This document shows, in pieces, positions 9,482-18,827 of a DNA stretch of 64,000 bases. The notes beneath the pieces are model-generated. The model made no database searches. It was not told the DNA's origin and saw nothing but the letters and a program-made list of their open reading frames with translations. The translations under genes were made by a program, and so were the position numbers. Origin of the DNA: Arthrobacter sp. U41 (GTDB taxonomy: Bacteria; Actinomycetota; Actinomycetes; Actinomycetales; Micrococcaceae); NCBI RefSeq assembly GCF_007679325.1, contig NZ_VEGI01000001.1, positions 1,302,001 through 1,366,000 of the forward strand. The letters run 5' to 3'. The first letter of the stretch is position 1; every line of letters starts with the position of its first letter.

Positions 9482-10303
9482 ATGAGTACGATTGACATCG
9501 GGAAGATCCAGGCCACCACACGAAACACCGCGCTGGGGATGTTGGGCCTGCTGCTGGCACTAACCGCCTGCACGCCGTCCACACCGCAAACCGGCGGGAC
9601 CAGCCCGGCCGCTGCCACTTCCCCGCCCGCTGCCACGTCGACCGCCACCGCGTCGGCCCCTGCCACGTCCACTGCCTCTCCTTCCGCGTCCGCCACCGTC
9701 CCGGCCGACACTGACGAAACGGCTCCGCCTCATTCGGGCGTCAGGGTGATCTCCTCCAAGATCACCCTCGACTGGACCTGGCCGGGCCCCGGCAGCCCGT
9801 TCAGGGCAACGCATGAGAACCCGGTACCGATTGCTCCGCCACCGGCCGCTCCCCTGCCCGCGCTGTACGCCATCGGAGCCGGGACGCACCCCGCGGAGAC
9901 TCCGCCCTACGACCAGCTGAGCTTCCGGTTCCTCGGCGGGTTCCCGAGCTACGACATCGAGTTTGTGCCCAAACTGATCGCCGACGGCAGCGGCCTGCCG
10001 ATTTCCATGCCCGGCACCGGCGCCATCCTCAAAGTGGTCTTCCGCGGCGCCCAGGCGCACACAGAGGACGGCACGGCCAGCACCATCACGCGCGAACCTG
10101 GCCCGGCGCTCGGCTACCCGGCGCTCACCAGCTACGCCGCGGCCGGGGACTTCGAGGGCGTCGTCAGCTATGGGATCGGCGTGGGCCGGCCGACGGATCC
10201 GGTGCCCGAGACCAAGGTGCGGGTCTGGGAGGTAGAGAAGATCGAGCGGGGCCAGCACGTCTACGTCGTCGCGGTCCAGCTCGACGCCACGTCCTGGAAG
10301 TAG
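9482..10303 (+). CDS. Putative lipoprotein of unknown function
   Basis: 273 residues. A hydrophobic stretch (LGMLGLLLALTAC) ends in the lipobox LTAC, so the mature protein should be lipid-anchored at that cysteine (about residue 30). A Thr/Ala/Ser/Pro-rich linker follows to about residue 80, typical of surface lipoproteins that extend from the membrane. The remaining ~190 residues hold segments such as FRFLGGFPSYDIEFVP and VSYGIGVG, resembling conserved actinobacterial lipoproteins annotated only as hypothetical (AMIN-like). Start chosen at ATG 9482, directly after three GGGGAACTCACA units, because a longer frame from 9392 would bury the signal peptide. A strong bidirectional hairpin follows. 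Confidence 0.82.
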   Translation: MSTIDIGKIQATTRNTALGMLGLLLALTACTPSTPQTGGTSPAAATSPPAATSTATASAPATSTASPSASATVPADTDETAPPHSGVRVISSKITLDWTWPGPGSPFRATHENPVPIAPPPAAPLPALYAIGAGTHPAETPPYDQLSFRFLGGFPSYDIEFVPKLIADGSGLPISMPGTGAILKVVFRGAQAHTEDGTASTITREPGPALGYPALTSYAAAGDFEGVVSYGIGVGRPTDPVPETKVRVWEVEKIERGQHVYVVAVQLDATSWK

Positions 10304-10330
10304 ATCTCGAAAAAGCAGCACGGGTGTAAC

Positions 10331-10368
10331 GCAGCAAAGCCGCGGACGGGTGTCCGCGGCTTTGCTGC
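10331..10368. terminator. Bidirectional terminator between lipoprotein gene and gabT
   Basis: Perfect 16-bp stem (GCAGCAAAGCCGCGGA with its complement), 6-nt loop, in the 100 bp between two convergent genes. The A/T-rich ends of the stem (AAAG / CTTT) would help termination both ways. Confidence 0.85.
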
Positions 10369-10404
10369 TTTGTCCGGGTATCCGGTTCCGGGTGGCCGGA
10401 CGGG

Positions 10405-11769
10405 TCAGGCGTTCGCCTTGATGGCCGAGGCCAGGACCTGGAGGCCGTCCAGCAGGAGTTCGTCGCTGATGACCAGCGGCGGCAGGAGCCGGATGACGTT
10501 GCCGTACGTGCCGCAGGTGAGGATGATGACGCCTTCCTTGAGGCAGGCCGCGGCGACGGCCTTCGTCAGTTCCGGGTTCGGTTCCTTCGATCCGGCCTGG
10601 ACCAGTTCGATCGCCAGCATGGCGCCGCGGCCGCGGATGTCGCCGATCACGGAACGGTCGGCTAGCTCTGTGGCCAGGTCCCGCAGCTTGCCGAGGGCGA
10701 GTTCCTCGATGTGCTTGGCGCGGGCGTTGAGGCCGTACTGCTCCATCGATCCGATGGAGGCCAGGGCCGCCGCGCACGCCACGGGGTTGCCGCCGTAGGT
10801 GCCGCCGAGGCCGCCCGGGTGGACGGCGTCGAGCAGGTCGGCGCGGCCGGTAATGGCGGAGAGCGGCATGCCGCCGGCGATGCCCTTGGCCATGGTGATG
10901 ATGTCGGGGACGACGCCCTCGTGGTTCACGGCGAACCATTCGCCGGTGCGGCAGAAGCCGGACTGGACCTCGTCGGCGATGAAGACGATGCCCTTGTCCT
11001 TGGCCCACGCCGCCAGCGCCGGCAGGAAACCCTCGGCCGGGACGATAAAGCCGCCTTCGCCCTGGATGGGCTCGATGATGATCGCGGCAACCTGCTCGCC
11101 GCCGATCTGCTTCTCGATCATGGTGATGGCGCGCTTGGCCGCCTCCGCACCGGTGATCTCCGGGTTTTCCTCGCGGTAGGGGTAGCTCATCGGCATGCGG
11201 TAGACCTCGGGCGCGAACGGGCCGAAATTGGTCTTGTACGGCATGGCCTTCGCGGTCAGCGCCATGGTCAGGTTGGTGCGGCCGTGGTACGCGTGGTCGA
11301 AGGCGACGACGGCGTCCCGGCCGGTGGCGAGGCGGGCCACCTTGACGGCGTTCTCTACGGCTTCGGCGCCGGAGTTGAACAGCACGGTGCGCTTCTCGTG
11401 GTCGCCCGGGGTGAGCCGGTTCAGCTGCTCGGCGACGGCCACGTAGCCCTCGTAGGGGGTGACCATAAAGCACGTGTGGGTGAAGTGCTCCACGGCTTCC
11501 TTGACGGCGCCGACGACGGCGGGGTCGGAGGCGCCGACGCTGGTCACGGCAATGCCGGAGCCGAGGTCGATGAAGGAGTTGCCGTCGACGTCGTGGATGA
11601 TGCCGCCGTCGGCGTCGGCGACATAGACGGGAACGCTGGACGCGACGCCTGCGGCGACGACCGCCTTGCGGCGTTCGGTCAGGGCCACCGACTTGGGGCC
11701 CGGGAAGTCGGCCTGGACGCGGCGCTTCTGCTCAAGACGGTACGTGATGTCATGGGCGGTGGTGGTCAT
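10405..11769 (-). CDS. gabT: 4-aminobutyrate aminotransferase
   Basis: 454 residues from the ATG at 11769, supported by AAAGG seven bases upstream; the frame extends to 11799 but without a ribosome site. Class III PLP-aminotransferase features: GSGIAVTSVGASDP, NSGAEAVENAVKVAR, DEVQSGFCRTGEWFA and the PLP-lysine in ITMAKGIAGGMPLSA (about residue 290). GabT moves the amino group of 4-aminobutyrate to 2-oxoglutarate, giving succinic semialdehyde and glutamate. It lies 79 bp downstream of an aldehyde dehydrogenase gene on the same strand, forming a GABA/putrescine catabolic unit, with a PucR-type regulator divergent from it. Confidence 0.95.
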   Translation of the reverse strand: MTTTAHDITYRLEQKRRVQADFPGPKSVALTERRKAVVAAGVASSVPVYVADADGGIIHDVDGNSFIDLGSGIAVTSVGASDPAVVGAVKEAVEHFTHTCFMVTPYEGYVAVAEQLNRLTPGDHEKRTVLFNSGAEAVENAVKVARLATGRDAVVAFDHAYHGRTNLTMALTAKAMPYKTNFGPFAPEVYRMPMSYPYREENPEITGAEAAKRAITMIEKQIGGEQVAAIIIEPIQGEGGFIVPAEGFLPALAAWAKDKGIVFIADEVQSGFCRTGEWFAVNHEGVVPDIITMAKGIAGGMPLSAITGRADLLDAVHPGGLGGTYGGNPVACAAALASIGSMEQYGLNARAKHIEELALGKLRDLATELADRSVIGDIRGRGAMLAIELVQAGSKEPNPELTKAVAAACLKEGVIILTCGTYGNVIRLLPPLVISDELLLDGLQVLASAIKANA

Positions 11770-11848
11770 GGGAGAGCCTTTCTTACTGAATGGGGCCACG
11801 CCGGCAGGGTTCCCTGGCCGAAGCGGAGCGAGGTGGGCGCCGGTGGGA

Positions 11849-13279
11849 TCAGGCGTCCAGCGCGCTCATGACGTGCTTGATGCGGGTGTAGTCCTCGACG
11901 CCGTACATGGAGAGGTCCTTGCCGTAGCCGGACTGCTTGAAGCCGCCGTGCGGCATCTCGGCGGTGAGGAGGATGTGGGTGTTGATCCACACAGCACCGA
12001 AGTCCAGGTCGCGGCTGACGCGCATGGCCGTGCCGTGGTCCGTGGTCCAGACGCTGGAGGCGAGGGCGTAGTCGACGTCGTTGGCCATCTCCACGGCCTC
12101 GTCCTCGGTGCTGAACTTCTGCACCGTGATGACGGGTCCGAAGGTTTCCTTCTGCACGATGTCGTCGCTCTGCTTGGCACCGGTGATGATGGTGGGCTCG
12201 AAGAAGAAGCCCTTTTCACCGGCGCGGTGGCCGCCGGTTTCAATCCTGCAGTTCGCCGGCAGGTGCTCCACGACCGACGTCACGGCATTGAAGTGGTTCA
12301 CGTTGTTGAGCGGGCCGAAGTAGTTGTCCTCGTCGTTCTGCGAACCGGTGTGCAGGGTCCTGGTGTGTTCCACCATGGCTGCGACGACGTCATCGTGGAC
12401 TTCGTCCTGGACCAGGACGCGGGTGATCGCCGTGCAGTCCTGGCCGGCGTTGAAGAACGCGAATTCGGCGATGGCCGCGGCGCTCTTTTTGATGTCCGCG
12501 TCCTTGAACACGATGGCAGGGGCCTTGCCGCCGAGCTCCAGGTGGGCACGCTTGAGGCCTTTCGCGGCCCCGGAGGCAACCGCGATGCCGGCCCGGACGG
12601 AGCCGGTGATGGACACGAGGCCGGGGACCTTGTGCTCCACCATCAGGGCGCCTGTCTCGCCGGTGCCCAGAACAACGTTGAGCACACCGGCCGGGAAGAT
12701 CTCGCCGGCGAGGCGAGCCAGGACGAGGGTGGATTCCGGGGTGGTGTCCGAGGGCTTGAGCACCACGGTGTTGCCCGCCGCCAAGGCGGGACCGATCTTC
12801 CAGATGGCCATCAGGAAGGGGTAGTTCCAGGGTGCCACCTGGGCGACGACGCCGATCGGTTCGCGACGCACGTAGGAGGTGTGGCCCTCGAAGTATTCTC
12901 CGGCGGACTTGCCCTCCATGATCCGGGCGGCGCCGGCGAAGAAGCGCAGCTGGTCAGCGCCGGCGGCGACTTCCTCGGAGGCGATCAGGGACCGGACCTG
13001 GCCGGTGTTGCGGTGCTGGGCCTCGACCAGTTCGTCGCTGTTGGCCTCAACGGCGTCGGCGAGCTTGAGCAGCATCAGCTGGCGCTGCCCCGGCGTCGTG
13101 TGCTTCCAGGTTTTGAAGGCGTCCTGCGCGGCCGTCATGGCGGCGTCGACGTCGGCCGCGACCGAGATCGGCGAGGTGGCCACGACCTCGCCGTTGGTGG
13201 GGTTGACGATGTCCAGCGCCCCGGTTCCGGCGGGAGTGACAAACTCGCCGTTGATGAAGTTCTGCAAGGTTTGAACCAC
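11849..13279 (-). CDS. Gamma-aminobutyraldehyde / semialdehyde dehydrogenase
   Basis: 476 residues from GTG 13279. An upstream TTG at 13288 touches the AAAGAGG ribosome site, leaving no spacing, so GTG with nine bases spacing is preferred. Aldehyde dehydrogenase landmarks: APWNYPFLMAIWKIGPALAAGN, the catalytic Glu in HLELGGKAPAIVF and the catalytic Cys in NAGQDCTAITRVLV. The sequence style (ADQLRFFAGAARIMEGKSAG, SVRAGIAVASGAAK) is that of aminobutyraldehyde dehydrogenases of putrescine breakdown rather than classical succinate-semialdehyde dehydrogenases. It would produce GABA for GabT, or oxidise the semialdehyde that GabT makes; I cannot choose from sequence alone. Confidence 0.9.
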   Translation of the reverse strand: MVQTLQNFINGEFVTPAGTGALDIVNPTNGEVVATSPISVAADVDAAMTAAQDAFKTWKHTTPGQRQLMLLKLADAVEANSDELVEAQHRNTGQVRSLIASEEVAAGADQLRFFAGAARIMEGKSAGEYFEGHTSYVRREPIGVVAQVAPWNYPFLMAIWKIGPALAAGNTVVLKPSDTTPESTLVLARLAGEIFPAGVLNVVLGTGETGALMVEHKVPGLVSITGSVRAGIAVASGAAKGLKRAHLELGGKAPAIVFKDADIKKSAAAIAEFAFFNAGQDCTAITRVLVQDEVHDDVVAAMVEHTRTLHTGSQNDEDNYFGPLNNVNHFNAVTSVVEHLPANCRIETGGHRAGEKGFFFEPTIITGAKQSDDIVQKETFGPVITVQKFSTEDEAVEMANDVDYALASSVWTTDHGTAMRVSRDLDFGAVWINTHILLTAEMPHGGFKQSGYGKDLSMYGVEDYTRIKHVMSALDA

Positions 13280-13412
13280 GGTGTACAACCTCTTTCACGC
13301 TGAAAAGGACCCAATGAGACTGCTCCGAGCCTATGCCAGCCGGTCAACCCCGGGGAATAGTCACCTGCACACCGTTGACGCCATATTTTAGTGCGCTTGA
13401 CCAGCCCCCGGC

Positions 13413-13424
13413 TATCCTGAATTT
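13413..13424 (+). promoter_or_regulatory. -10 box placed for a leaderless pucR transcript
   Basis: TATCCT at 13413-13418 followed by six bases and then the ATG at 13425. There is no Shine-Dalgarno sequence, so the mRNA may begin at the start codon. No convincing -35 at normal distance. Confidence 0.45.
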
Positions 13425-14867
13425 ATGGCCATTTCACTTGCTGCCCTGCTGGGGGTTCCGTCCCTCAAACTCGCCAAGGCAGGCCTTGCGGAGACCACCT
13501 GGCACCAGGACATTGTGTGGGTGGCCGTCACGGAGCAGGAGGACCCGCAGCGGTTCCTCAACGGCGGCGAACTGGTCCTTACTACGGGCATGCGGCTCAA
13601 GAGCGCCCCGGAACAGCGCCGCTTCGTCCGCCAGGTCCAGCGCGCCGGCGCGGTGGGGATCGGGTTCGGCATCGGCCTGACGCACGACGCCGTTCCTCCG
13701 GCCCTGATCGCCGAGGCCAACCGCTGGGGGTTGCCCGTGGTCGAGGTGCCGTATGAGACGCCGTTCATCGCGATCGGCAAGCTCGTCGCCGACGCCCAGT
13801 CGGCGGACCACTTCACCAAGCTGGAGCGGCTCATCGCCGGGCACCAGATCCTTGCCCGCGCCCTGCTCACCGGCGGCGGACTGACCGAACTCCTCAAGCA
13901 CCTCGGGTCCATGCTGCGGACTGAGATCGTGCTGACCCAGTTCACCGCCCAGCTTTACAGCACCGTGCCGGGCAGTCCGGCGCCGACTGCCGAGGGCTGG
14001 GCGTCCTTCCCGATTCCCACCGGCCGCCGCGACGCGTGCACCCTGTGGGTGAAGCAGCCGTTCGAGGATTCCGGCATTGTGGGCTACGCCCAGAACCTGA
14101 TCAGCGTTGAACTCAACAACATGGTCAAGCAGCGCCAGTCCCAGCGTGCCCTGGCCGGACAGGTCCTGGAGGACGTGATCCACGGGACCCTCGAGCCCAG
14201 TGAGGCCACCCGGCGGCTCGCCGGCATCGGCGTCAACAGCACCCGCAGGAACGTGGTGCTGCTGGCCGAGTCCGCTGCGCACTTCAAACAGCTGGGGACG
14301 TCCTCCCTGCCGCACGCGCTGGAGAAATCGGTGAGCGCCGTCGTCGGCAAGGACCTGGTGGCGGTGGTCCCCGACGACGGCAGCGGTGCCAGCGCCCTGG
14401 CCCGGAGCCTCAGTGACCATCTGGCCGAGGCCGGGATCCACGCCACGATCGGGATCGGCGGAGCGTATACGAAGCCCAACGGGTTGCGCTGGAGCTACTT
14501 TGAAGCCCGCGATGCGGCCAGCCACGGCCTGCCCGTGAACGAACCGGAGCGGCTGAGCCTGACGTCGCTGCTGCTGGCCAGCGAGGATGTGCCGCTGGCT
14601 GACATGGCGAACGAGTCGCTCAATCCGCTCCGGAGCTTCGATACGACCCATGGCGCCGAGCTGATGGCCACGCTGGAAAGCTACCTGAACAACAACGGCT
14701 CGGTGGCGGCCGTCGCCGAGGAGCTGACGCTGCACCGGAACACGGTCCGCTACCGGCTCGCCCAGATCACTGAACTCACCGGCTACGACCCCGCCCAGAC
14801 CTCGGACCGGGTGCAGCTGTGGCTCGCGCTGGCCGTTCAGCGGCTGAGCGCCCGGCACCCGCGCTGA
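13425..14867 (+). CDS. PucR family transcriptional regulator
   Basis: 480 residues. The N-terminal PucR sensor domain (about 1-120: SLAALLGVPSLKL, NGGELVLTTGMRL, GLPVVEVPYETPF) is followed by a GGDEF-like middle region and a C-terminal PucR helix-turn-helix: LMATLESYLNNNGSVAAVAE then LTLHRNTVRYRLAQI. It is divergent from the aldehyde dehydrogenase-gabT unit with a 145-bp shared upstream region, the usual arrangement of an activator with its target. PucR relatives control purine, GABA, proline and amine use. Control of the GABA genes is inferred from position only. The ATG follows a -10-like box by six bases. Confidence 0.9.
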   Translation: MAISLAALLGVPSLKLAKAGLAETTWHQDIVWVAVTEQEDPQRFLNGGELVLTTGMRLKSAPEQRRFVRQVQRAGAVGIGFGIGLTHDAVPPALIAEANRWGLPVVEVPYETPFIAIGKLVADAQSADHFTKLERLIAGHQILARALLTGGGLTELLKHLGSMLRTEIVLTQFTAQLYSTVPGSPAPTAEGWASFPIPTGRRDACTLWVKQPFEDSGIVGYAQNLISVELNNMVKQRQSQRALAGQVLEDVIHGTLEPSEATRRLAGIGVNSTRRNVVLLAESAAHFKQLGTSSLPHALEKSVSAVVGKDLVAVVPDDGSGASALARSLSDHLAEAGIHATIGIGGAYTKPNGLRWSYFEARDAASHGLPVNEPERLSLTSLLLASEDVPLADMANESLNPLRSFDTTHGAELMATLESYLNNNGSVAAVAEELTLHRNTVRYRLAQITELTGYDPAQTSDRVQLWLALAVQRLSARHPR

Positions 14868-15095
14868 CCCCCATCTCCCACACCAACGCGGGAAACGGCC
14901 CTCAATAGGGTCTTAGTGCCGTAGACCGGACTCCGGCCGGTGGCAAGACTGGGAGAGGCAGTACGCTGCACAGGAGCGCCCGGATACGGTGCCTGCACCC
15001 TTCCCTTCCCCGCCGGGACGGATGGGCCGGTCCCGTCGGTGCCGCAGCTCGGCTGCCTGATTCGCCCTAGGAAGTACCCGACTAGGAGGCCGAAC

Positions 15096-15935
15096 GTGGG
15101 CAAAAAGAAGAGCACCAAAAAGAGCGCCAACGAGTCGACGGAGCCGGACGGGCAGCCCCGAACCAAGATGCCGCGCAAGGAATATGAGGCGGAGATGGCC
15201 GTCCTGCAAGGCGAGCTGGTTGCCATGCAGGAGTGGGTGAAGTCCACCGGGGCCAAGATCTGCATCGTTTTCGAGGGGCGCGACACGGCAGGCAAGGGCG
15301 GCACGATCAAACGCATTGTCGAGCGTGTGAGCCCCCGGGTTTTCAGGGTGGTGGCCCTGCCCACCCCGACGGAGCGGGAGAAGTCCCAGATGTACCTCCA
15401 GCGGTATATGGCGCACTTCCCGGCGGCCGGCGAGGTGGTTATCTTCGACCGCAGCTGGTACAACCGGGCGGGCGTGGAACGTGTGATGGGCTTCTGCACC
15501 CCGGAGCAGACCCAGCGGTTCCTCAACATGGCTCCGCTCGTGGAAAAAGCAATGGTCGACTCCGGCATCATCCTGCTGAAGTACTGGCTTGAGGTGAGCG
15601 CGGACGAGCAAACGCGGCGGCTCAAGAGCCGGATGGACGATCCGCGCAAAACGTGGAAGCTCTCCCCTATGGATCTGAAGTCCTACAAGCGCTGGTATGA
15701 CTACTCCCGGGCCAGGGACGCCATGTTCGCGGCGACTGACACCGCCTGGGCCCCGTGGTTCGTCGCGAACAACGATGTGAAGAAGCGCGGCCGGCTCAAC
15801 ATCATCAGCCATCTGCTGAGCCAGGTGCCGTACGAGCCGTACCCGGGGCTCGACGTCGAGCTGCCGAAGCGCCAGAAGTCCGGCAACTACCGCGAGCCGA
15901 ACCTCGCGGTGCGGCGCGTTCCCACCCCGTTCTGA
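15096..15935 (+). CDS. ppk2: Polyphosphate kinase 2
   Basis: 279 residues from GTG 15096, which follows AGGAGG by six bases; the frame extends to 14940 but that part is Pro/Gly-rich and unlike the family. Walker A is in FEGRDTAGKGGTIKR (about residue 67), Walker B and the lid in DRSWYNRAGVERVM, and KYWLEVSADEQTRRL is also typical. PPK2 enzymes phosphorylate nucleoside mono- or diphosphates with polyphosphate. The lysine-rich start (GKKKSTKKSA) is unusual but could bind polyanion. The stop is 25 bp ahead of a P-type ATPase gene, so the two are probably co-transcribed. Confidence 0.94.
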   Translation: MGKKKSTKKSANESTEPDGQPRTKMPRKEYEAEMAVLQGELVAMQEWVKSTGAKICIVFEGRDTAGKGGTIKRIVERVSPRVFRVVALPTPTEREKSQMYLQRYMAHFPAAGEVVIFDRSWYNRAGVERVMGFCTPEQTQRFLNMAPLVEKAMVDSGIILLKYWLEVSADEQTRRLKSRMDDPRKTWKLSPMDLKSYKRWYDYSRARDAMFAATDTAWAPWFVANNDVKKRGRLNIISHLLSQVPYEPYPGLDVELPKRQKSGNYREPNLAVRRVPTPF

Positions 15936-15960
15936 GCAGCGCCGCGATGAGGAGTAAGTC

Positions 15961-18726
15961 ATGAACGACAGTCCCGGATCAGCAGCCGTGGCTGCGACCG
16001 AGCCGGACGCCACCTGGTATGCCCTGGCGCCGGCCGAGGTCGCGGCCGAACTGAGGGTGGACCCGGCCAGCGGGCTCAGTACGGCCGAGGCGCAGCAGCG
16101 GCTTCAGGAATACGGGCCTAACGCCCTGGCCGCCGCGAAGCAGGAACCGGTCTGGAAGCGGTTCTTCAAGCACTACCGGGATTACATGCAGATCGTGCTC
16201 GTGGTCGCCGCCCTGGTCAGCCTGTTGATCGCGGAATACGGGACGGCGATCGGACTTGCGCTGCTGACGCTGTTCAACGCATGGCTGGGATATCACCAGG
16301 AAGGCAAGGCCGAAGAGGCCGCCGCCTCCCTGGGGCAGATGATGAAGGCGATGGCCAAGGTGCGCCGCGACGGCGTGATGACGGAGCTCCCCGCCGAGCA
16401 GATCGTCCCCGGCGACATCGTGATGGTCGATGCCGGCGACCGCATCCCCGCCGACGGCAGGGTCATCCTTGCCGCGACGCTCCAGATCGAAGAGGGGGCC
16501 CTCACCGGGGAGAGCGTCGCGGTCGAAAAGGACACCGCGTCCATCGGCCGGCACGACGTCGGCATCGGAGACCGCGTGAACATGGCGTTCATGAACACCA
16601 ACGTGACGCGGGGACACGGCGAGATCCTTGTGACCACCACGGGCATGGGCTCGGAGGTAGGCCACATCGCCCACATGCTGTCAGGGCAAAAAGAGGAAAA
16701 GTCCCCTCTCACGAAGCAGGTGGACCGGCTCACCATTTTCATCATCATCGCGGCCCTCTTCGCGTTCGTCGCGATTGTGGTGATGGGCCTGGCCCAGGGC
16801 GACTCCTTCGCGGTCCTCTTCGGGATCGGCGTCGCGCTGGCGGTGGGCTCCATACCGGATGCGCTGCCCGCCGTCGTCACAACGATCCTGTCCGTCGGCT
16901 CGGTCAACATGGCCAAGAAGAATGCCATCATGAAGGTCCTGCCGGCGGTGGAGACGCTGGGCTCCACGTCCGCCATCAACTCGGACAAAACCGGCACCCT
17001 GACCCTGAACCAGATGACGGTGCGGGAAATCGTGACCGTTCAGCATCACTACACGGTCAGCGGTGAGGGGTACAGCTTCGACGGCCAGGTCCAGCGGACC
17101 ACCGGCGACGCCGAACGCGACCTCGACTACGTGATGTTCCCGTGCGCCCTGTGCAACGACTCCGATATCCAGGACGGCGAAGTCATCGGTGACCCCACCG
17201 AAGCGGCGTTGTACGTCCTCGCGCAGAAGGGCGGCGTGGACGTCACGGAGTTCCGCCGCAACAACCCGCGCGTGGCGTCCGTCCCCTTTGACTCCGACTA
17301 CAAGTTCATGGCCACGTTCCACCGGATGCCGGGCGCCGACGGCCGGCCGGTGATCCGGGCCTACGTGAAGGGGGCCCCCGACGTTGTCCTCAACAGGTCC
17401 ACATCCGCGCGGATGCCGGGCGGCCGCGCCGAGACCCTGACCGAGGAGATGCGGGCGAAGGTACTGACCGCGAACGAGCGCATCGCCAGCCAGGGCCGGC
17501 GGGTTCTCGCCCTGGCCCAGCGCGAGTTCGACCCCGCGACGTTCCAGCCCTCGGGCGACCTGATGGCACTGATGCAGGACCTGGAGATTTCGGCGCTGAT
17601 TGGCGAGGTGGACCCGCCGCGCGCCGAAGCGGTGGCCGCGATCGCCAAGGCCAAACACGCTGGCATCCGGGTCCGGATGATCACCGGCGACCACGCCATC
17701 ACCGCGGCCGCGATCGCCGACGAGCTGGGCATCAGGGGCCGCGCTGTCACGGGCGCCGAGTTCGCGGCGATGAGCGACGCCGAGGCCGACAGCCAGATCG
17801 ACGGGATCGGCGTGATCGCCCGGGTGGCGCCCGAGCACAAGGTCAGGCTCGTCGAGGTGCTCAGGCGCAAAGGCAACATCGTCGCGATGACCGGCGACGG
17901 CGTGAACGACGCGCCGGCCATCGCGGCTGCCGACATCGGGATCGCGATGGGCATCACCGGCACCGACGTCGCCAAGGGAGCGGCCAAGATGATCCTGGCC
18001 GATGACAACTTCGCCACCATCGTGGCCGCGGTGGAGGAGGGCCGGCTGGTGTACGACAACCTGCAGAAGTTCATCCGGATCCAGGTGGCCAACCTGTTTA
18101 TGTTCATCCTGGCGTTCATCGGATCGTCCGCGTTCGCGATCGCCGGCACGGCGCTGCTCAGCCCGGCCCAGGTGCTGTGGATCCACATGGCAATCGTCGC
18201 CCCCATCGGCGCCGTGATGGGCCTGGACCTCGCGACGCCGGGCATCATGGACCGCAAACCCCGGCCGTTCAATCAGCCGATCATTGTCCGGTCGATGATG
18301 GTGCGCCTGTTCATCGTGGGGCTGTTTATGGCGGCCGCCACTCTGGTCCTCGTGCAGATCGGCAAGACCAGCTACGACTCCCTCGACGTCGGTCAGAGCA
18401 TGGCCATTGTGGGGCTGGGGCTGATGAACATCACGGTCGCCCTCAACCTGCGTTTCCCCGAGGAAAGCGCCTTCGGACCGTCCACGGTGTCCAACCCGAA
18501 GCTGCTCTGGGCGTTCGCCTGGGCCATCGTCGGCTCGATGCTGATCACCCAGATCCGGGTGCTGCAGGACCTTTTCGGCACTGTCCCGCTCACCGGTGAG
18601 CAGTGGCTGGTCTGCCTGGTTCCGGCTGTTGTGATGCTGATCCTCGGCGAGCTGTTCAAGCTGATCCTCCGAGCCCGTCGCCCGAAGATGACGGCCACGG
18701 TTCCAGCGTCCCCGGTCCCCGCCTGA
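15961..18726 (+). CDS. P-type cation-transporting ATPase, P2-like with altered ion site
   Basis: 921 residues with the full P-type layout: cation-ATPase N-terminal domain, actuator loop with TGES (EEGALTGESVAVEKD), phosphorylation site SDKTGTLT (Asp342), KGAPD in the nucleotide domain, and TGDGVNDAPAI in the hinge. It therefore should be catalytically active in the plasma membrane. Against SERCA, M4 reads IPDALP (Asp300 for the gating Glu of IPEGLP). M5 reads VANLFMF, and M6 reads LWIHMAIVAPIG where LWVNLVTDGLPA is expected, so the Asn, Glu, Thr and Asp calcium ligands of M5 and M6 are not seen. The ion is unknown. It starts 25 bp after ppk2 with AGGAG upstream. Confidence 0.92.
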   Translation: MNDSPGSAAVAATEPDATWYALAPAEVAAELRVDPASGLSTAEAQQRLQEYGPNALAAAKQEPVWKRFFKHYRDYMQIVLVVAALVSLLIAEYGTAIGLALLTLFNAWLGYHQEGKAEEAAASLGQMMKAMAKVRRDGVMTELPAEQIVPGDIVMVDAGDRIPADGRVILAATLQIEEGALTGESVAVEKDTASIGRHDVGIGDRVNMAFMNTNVTRGHGEILVTTTGMGSEVGHIAHMLSGQKEEKSPLTKQVDRLTIFIIIAALFAFVAIVVMGLAQGDSFAVLFGIGVALAVGSIPDALPAVVTTILSVGSVNMAKKNAIMKVLPAVETLGSTSAINSDKTGTLTLNQMTVREIVTVQHHYTVSGEGYSFDGQVQRTTGDAERDLDYVMFPCALCNDSDIQDGEVIGDPTEAALYVLAQKGGVDVTEFRRNNPRVASVPFDSDYKFMATFHRMPGADGRPVIRAYVKGAPDVVLNRSTSARMPGGRAETLTEEMRAKVLTANERIASQGRRVLALAQREFDPATFQPSGDLMALMQDLEISALIGEVDPPRAEAVAAIAKAKHAGIRVRMITGDHAITAAAIADELGIRGRAVTGAEFAAMSDAEADSQIDGIGVIARVAPEHKVRLVEVLRRKGNIVAMTGDGVNDAPAIAAADIGIAMGITGTDVAKGAAKMILADDNFATIVAAVEEGRLVYDNLQKFIRIQVANLFMFILAFIGSSAFAIAGTALLSPAQVLWIHMAIVAPIGAVMGLDLATPGIMDRKPRPFNQPIIVRSMMVRLFIVGLFMAAATLVLVQIGKTSYDSLDVGQSMAIVGLGLMNITVALNLRFPEESAFGPSTVSNPKLLWAFAWAIVGSMLITQIRVLQDLFGTVPLTGEQWLVCLVPAVVMLILGELFKLILRARRPKMTATVPASPVPA

Positions 18727-18787
18727 CCGCACCCACCCATCCGGTCTTCCCGCCCGCGCAGTGTCACTTGGCGAGATATTCGCCACT

Positions 18788-18827
18788 AAAGGTTAAGCCG
18801 CAAACGTCAAACGTCTAACCTTTGGGT
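18788..18827 (+). promoter_or_regulatory. Leaderless promoter with inverted-repeat operator before MFS/FadR pair
   Basis: Arms AAAGGTTA (18788-18795) and TAACCTTT (18816-18823) are perfect inverses, and CAAACGT is repeated in tandem between them at 18801-18814. The right arm contains TAACCT, a -10-like TAnnnT placed six bases before the ATG at 18828, so the mRNA is probably leaderless. The symmetry across the promoter suits a repressor site, with the FadR-type regulator of the same operon the obvious candidate. Confidence 0.5.

Noticed and set aside
11666..13303. 545-residue plus-strand open frame opposite the aminobutyraldehyde dehydrogenase
   Set aside because: Composition of an antisense frame; the minus strand has catalytic motifs in order.
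14940..15095. Upstream extension of the ppk2 frame
   Set aside because: AGGAGG before GTG 15096 sets the start; the extension is not conserved-looking.
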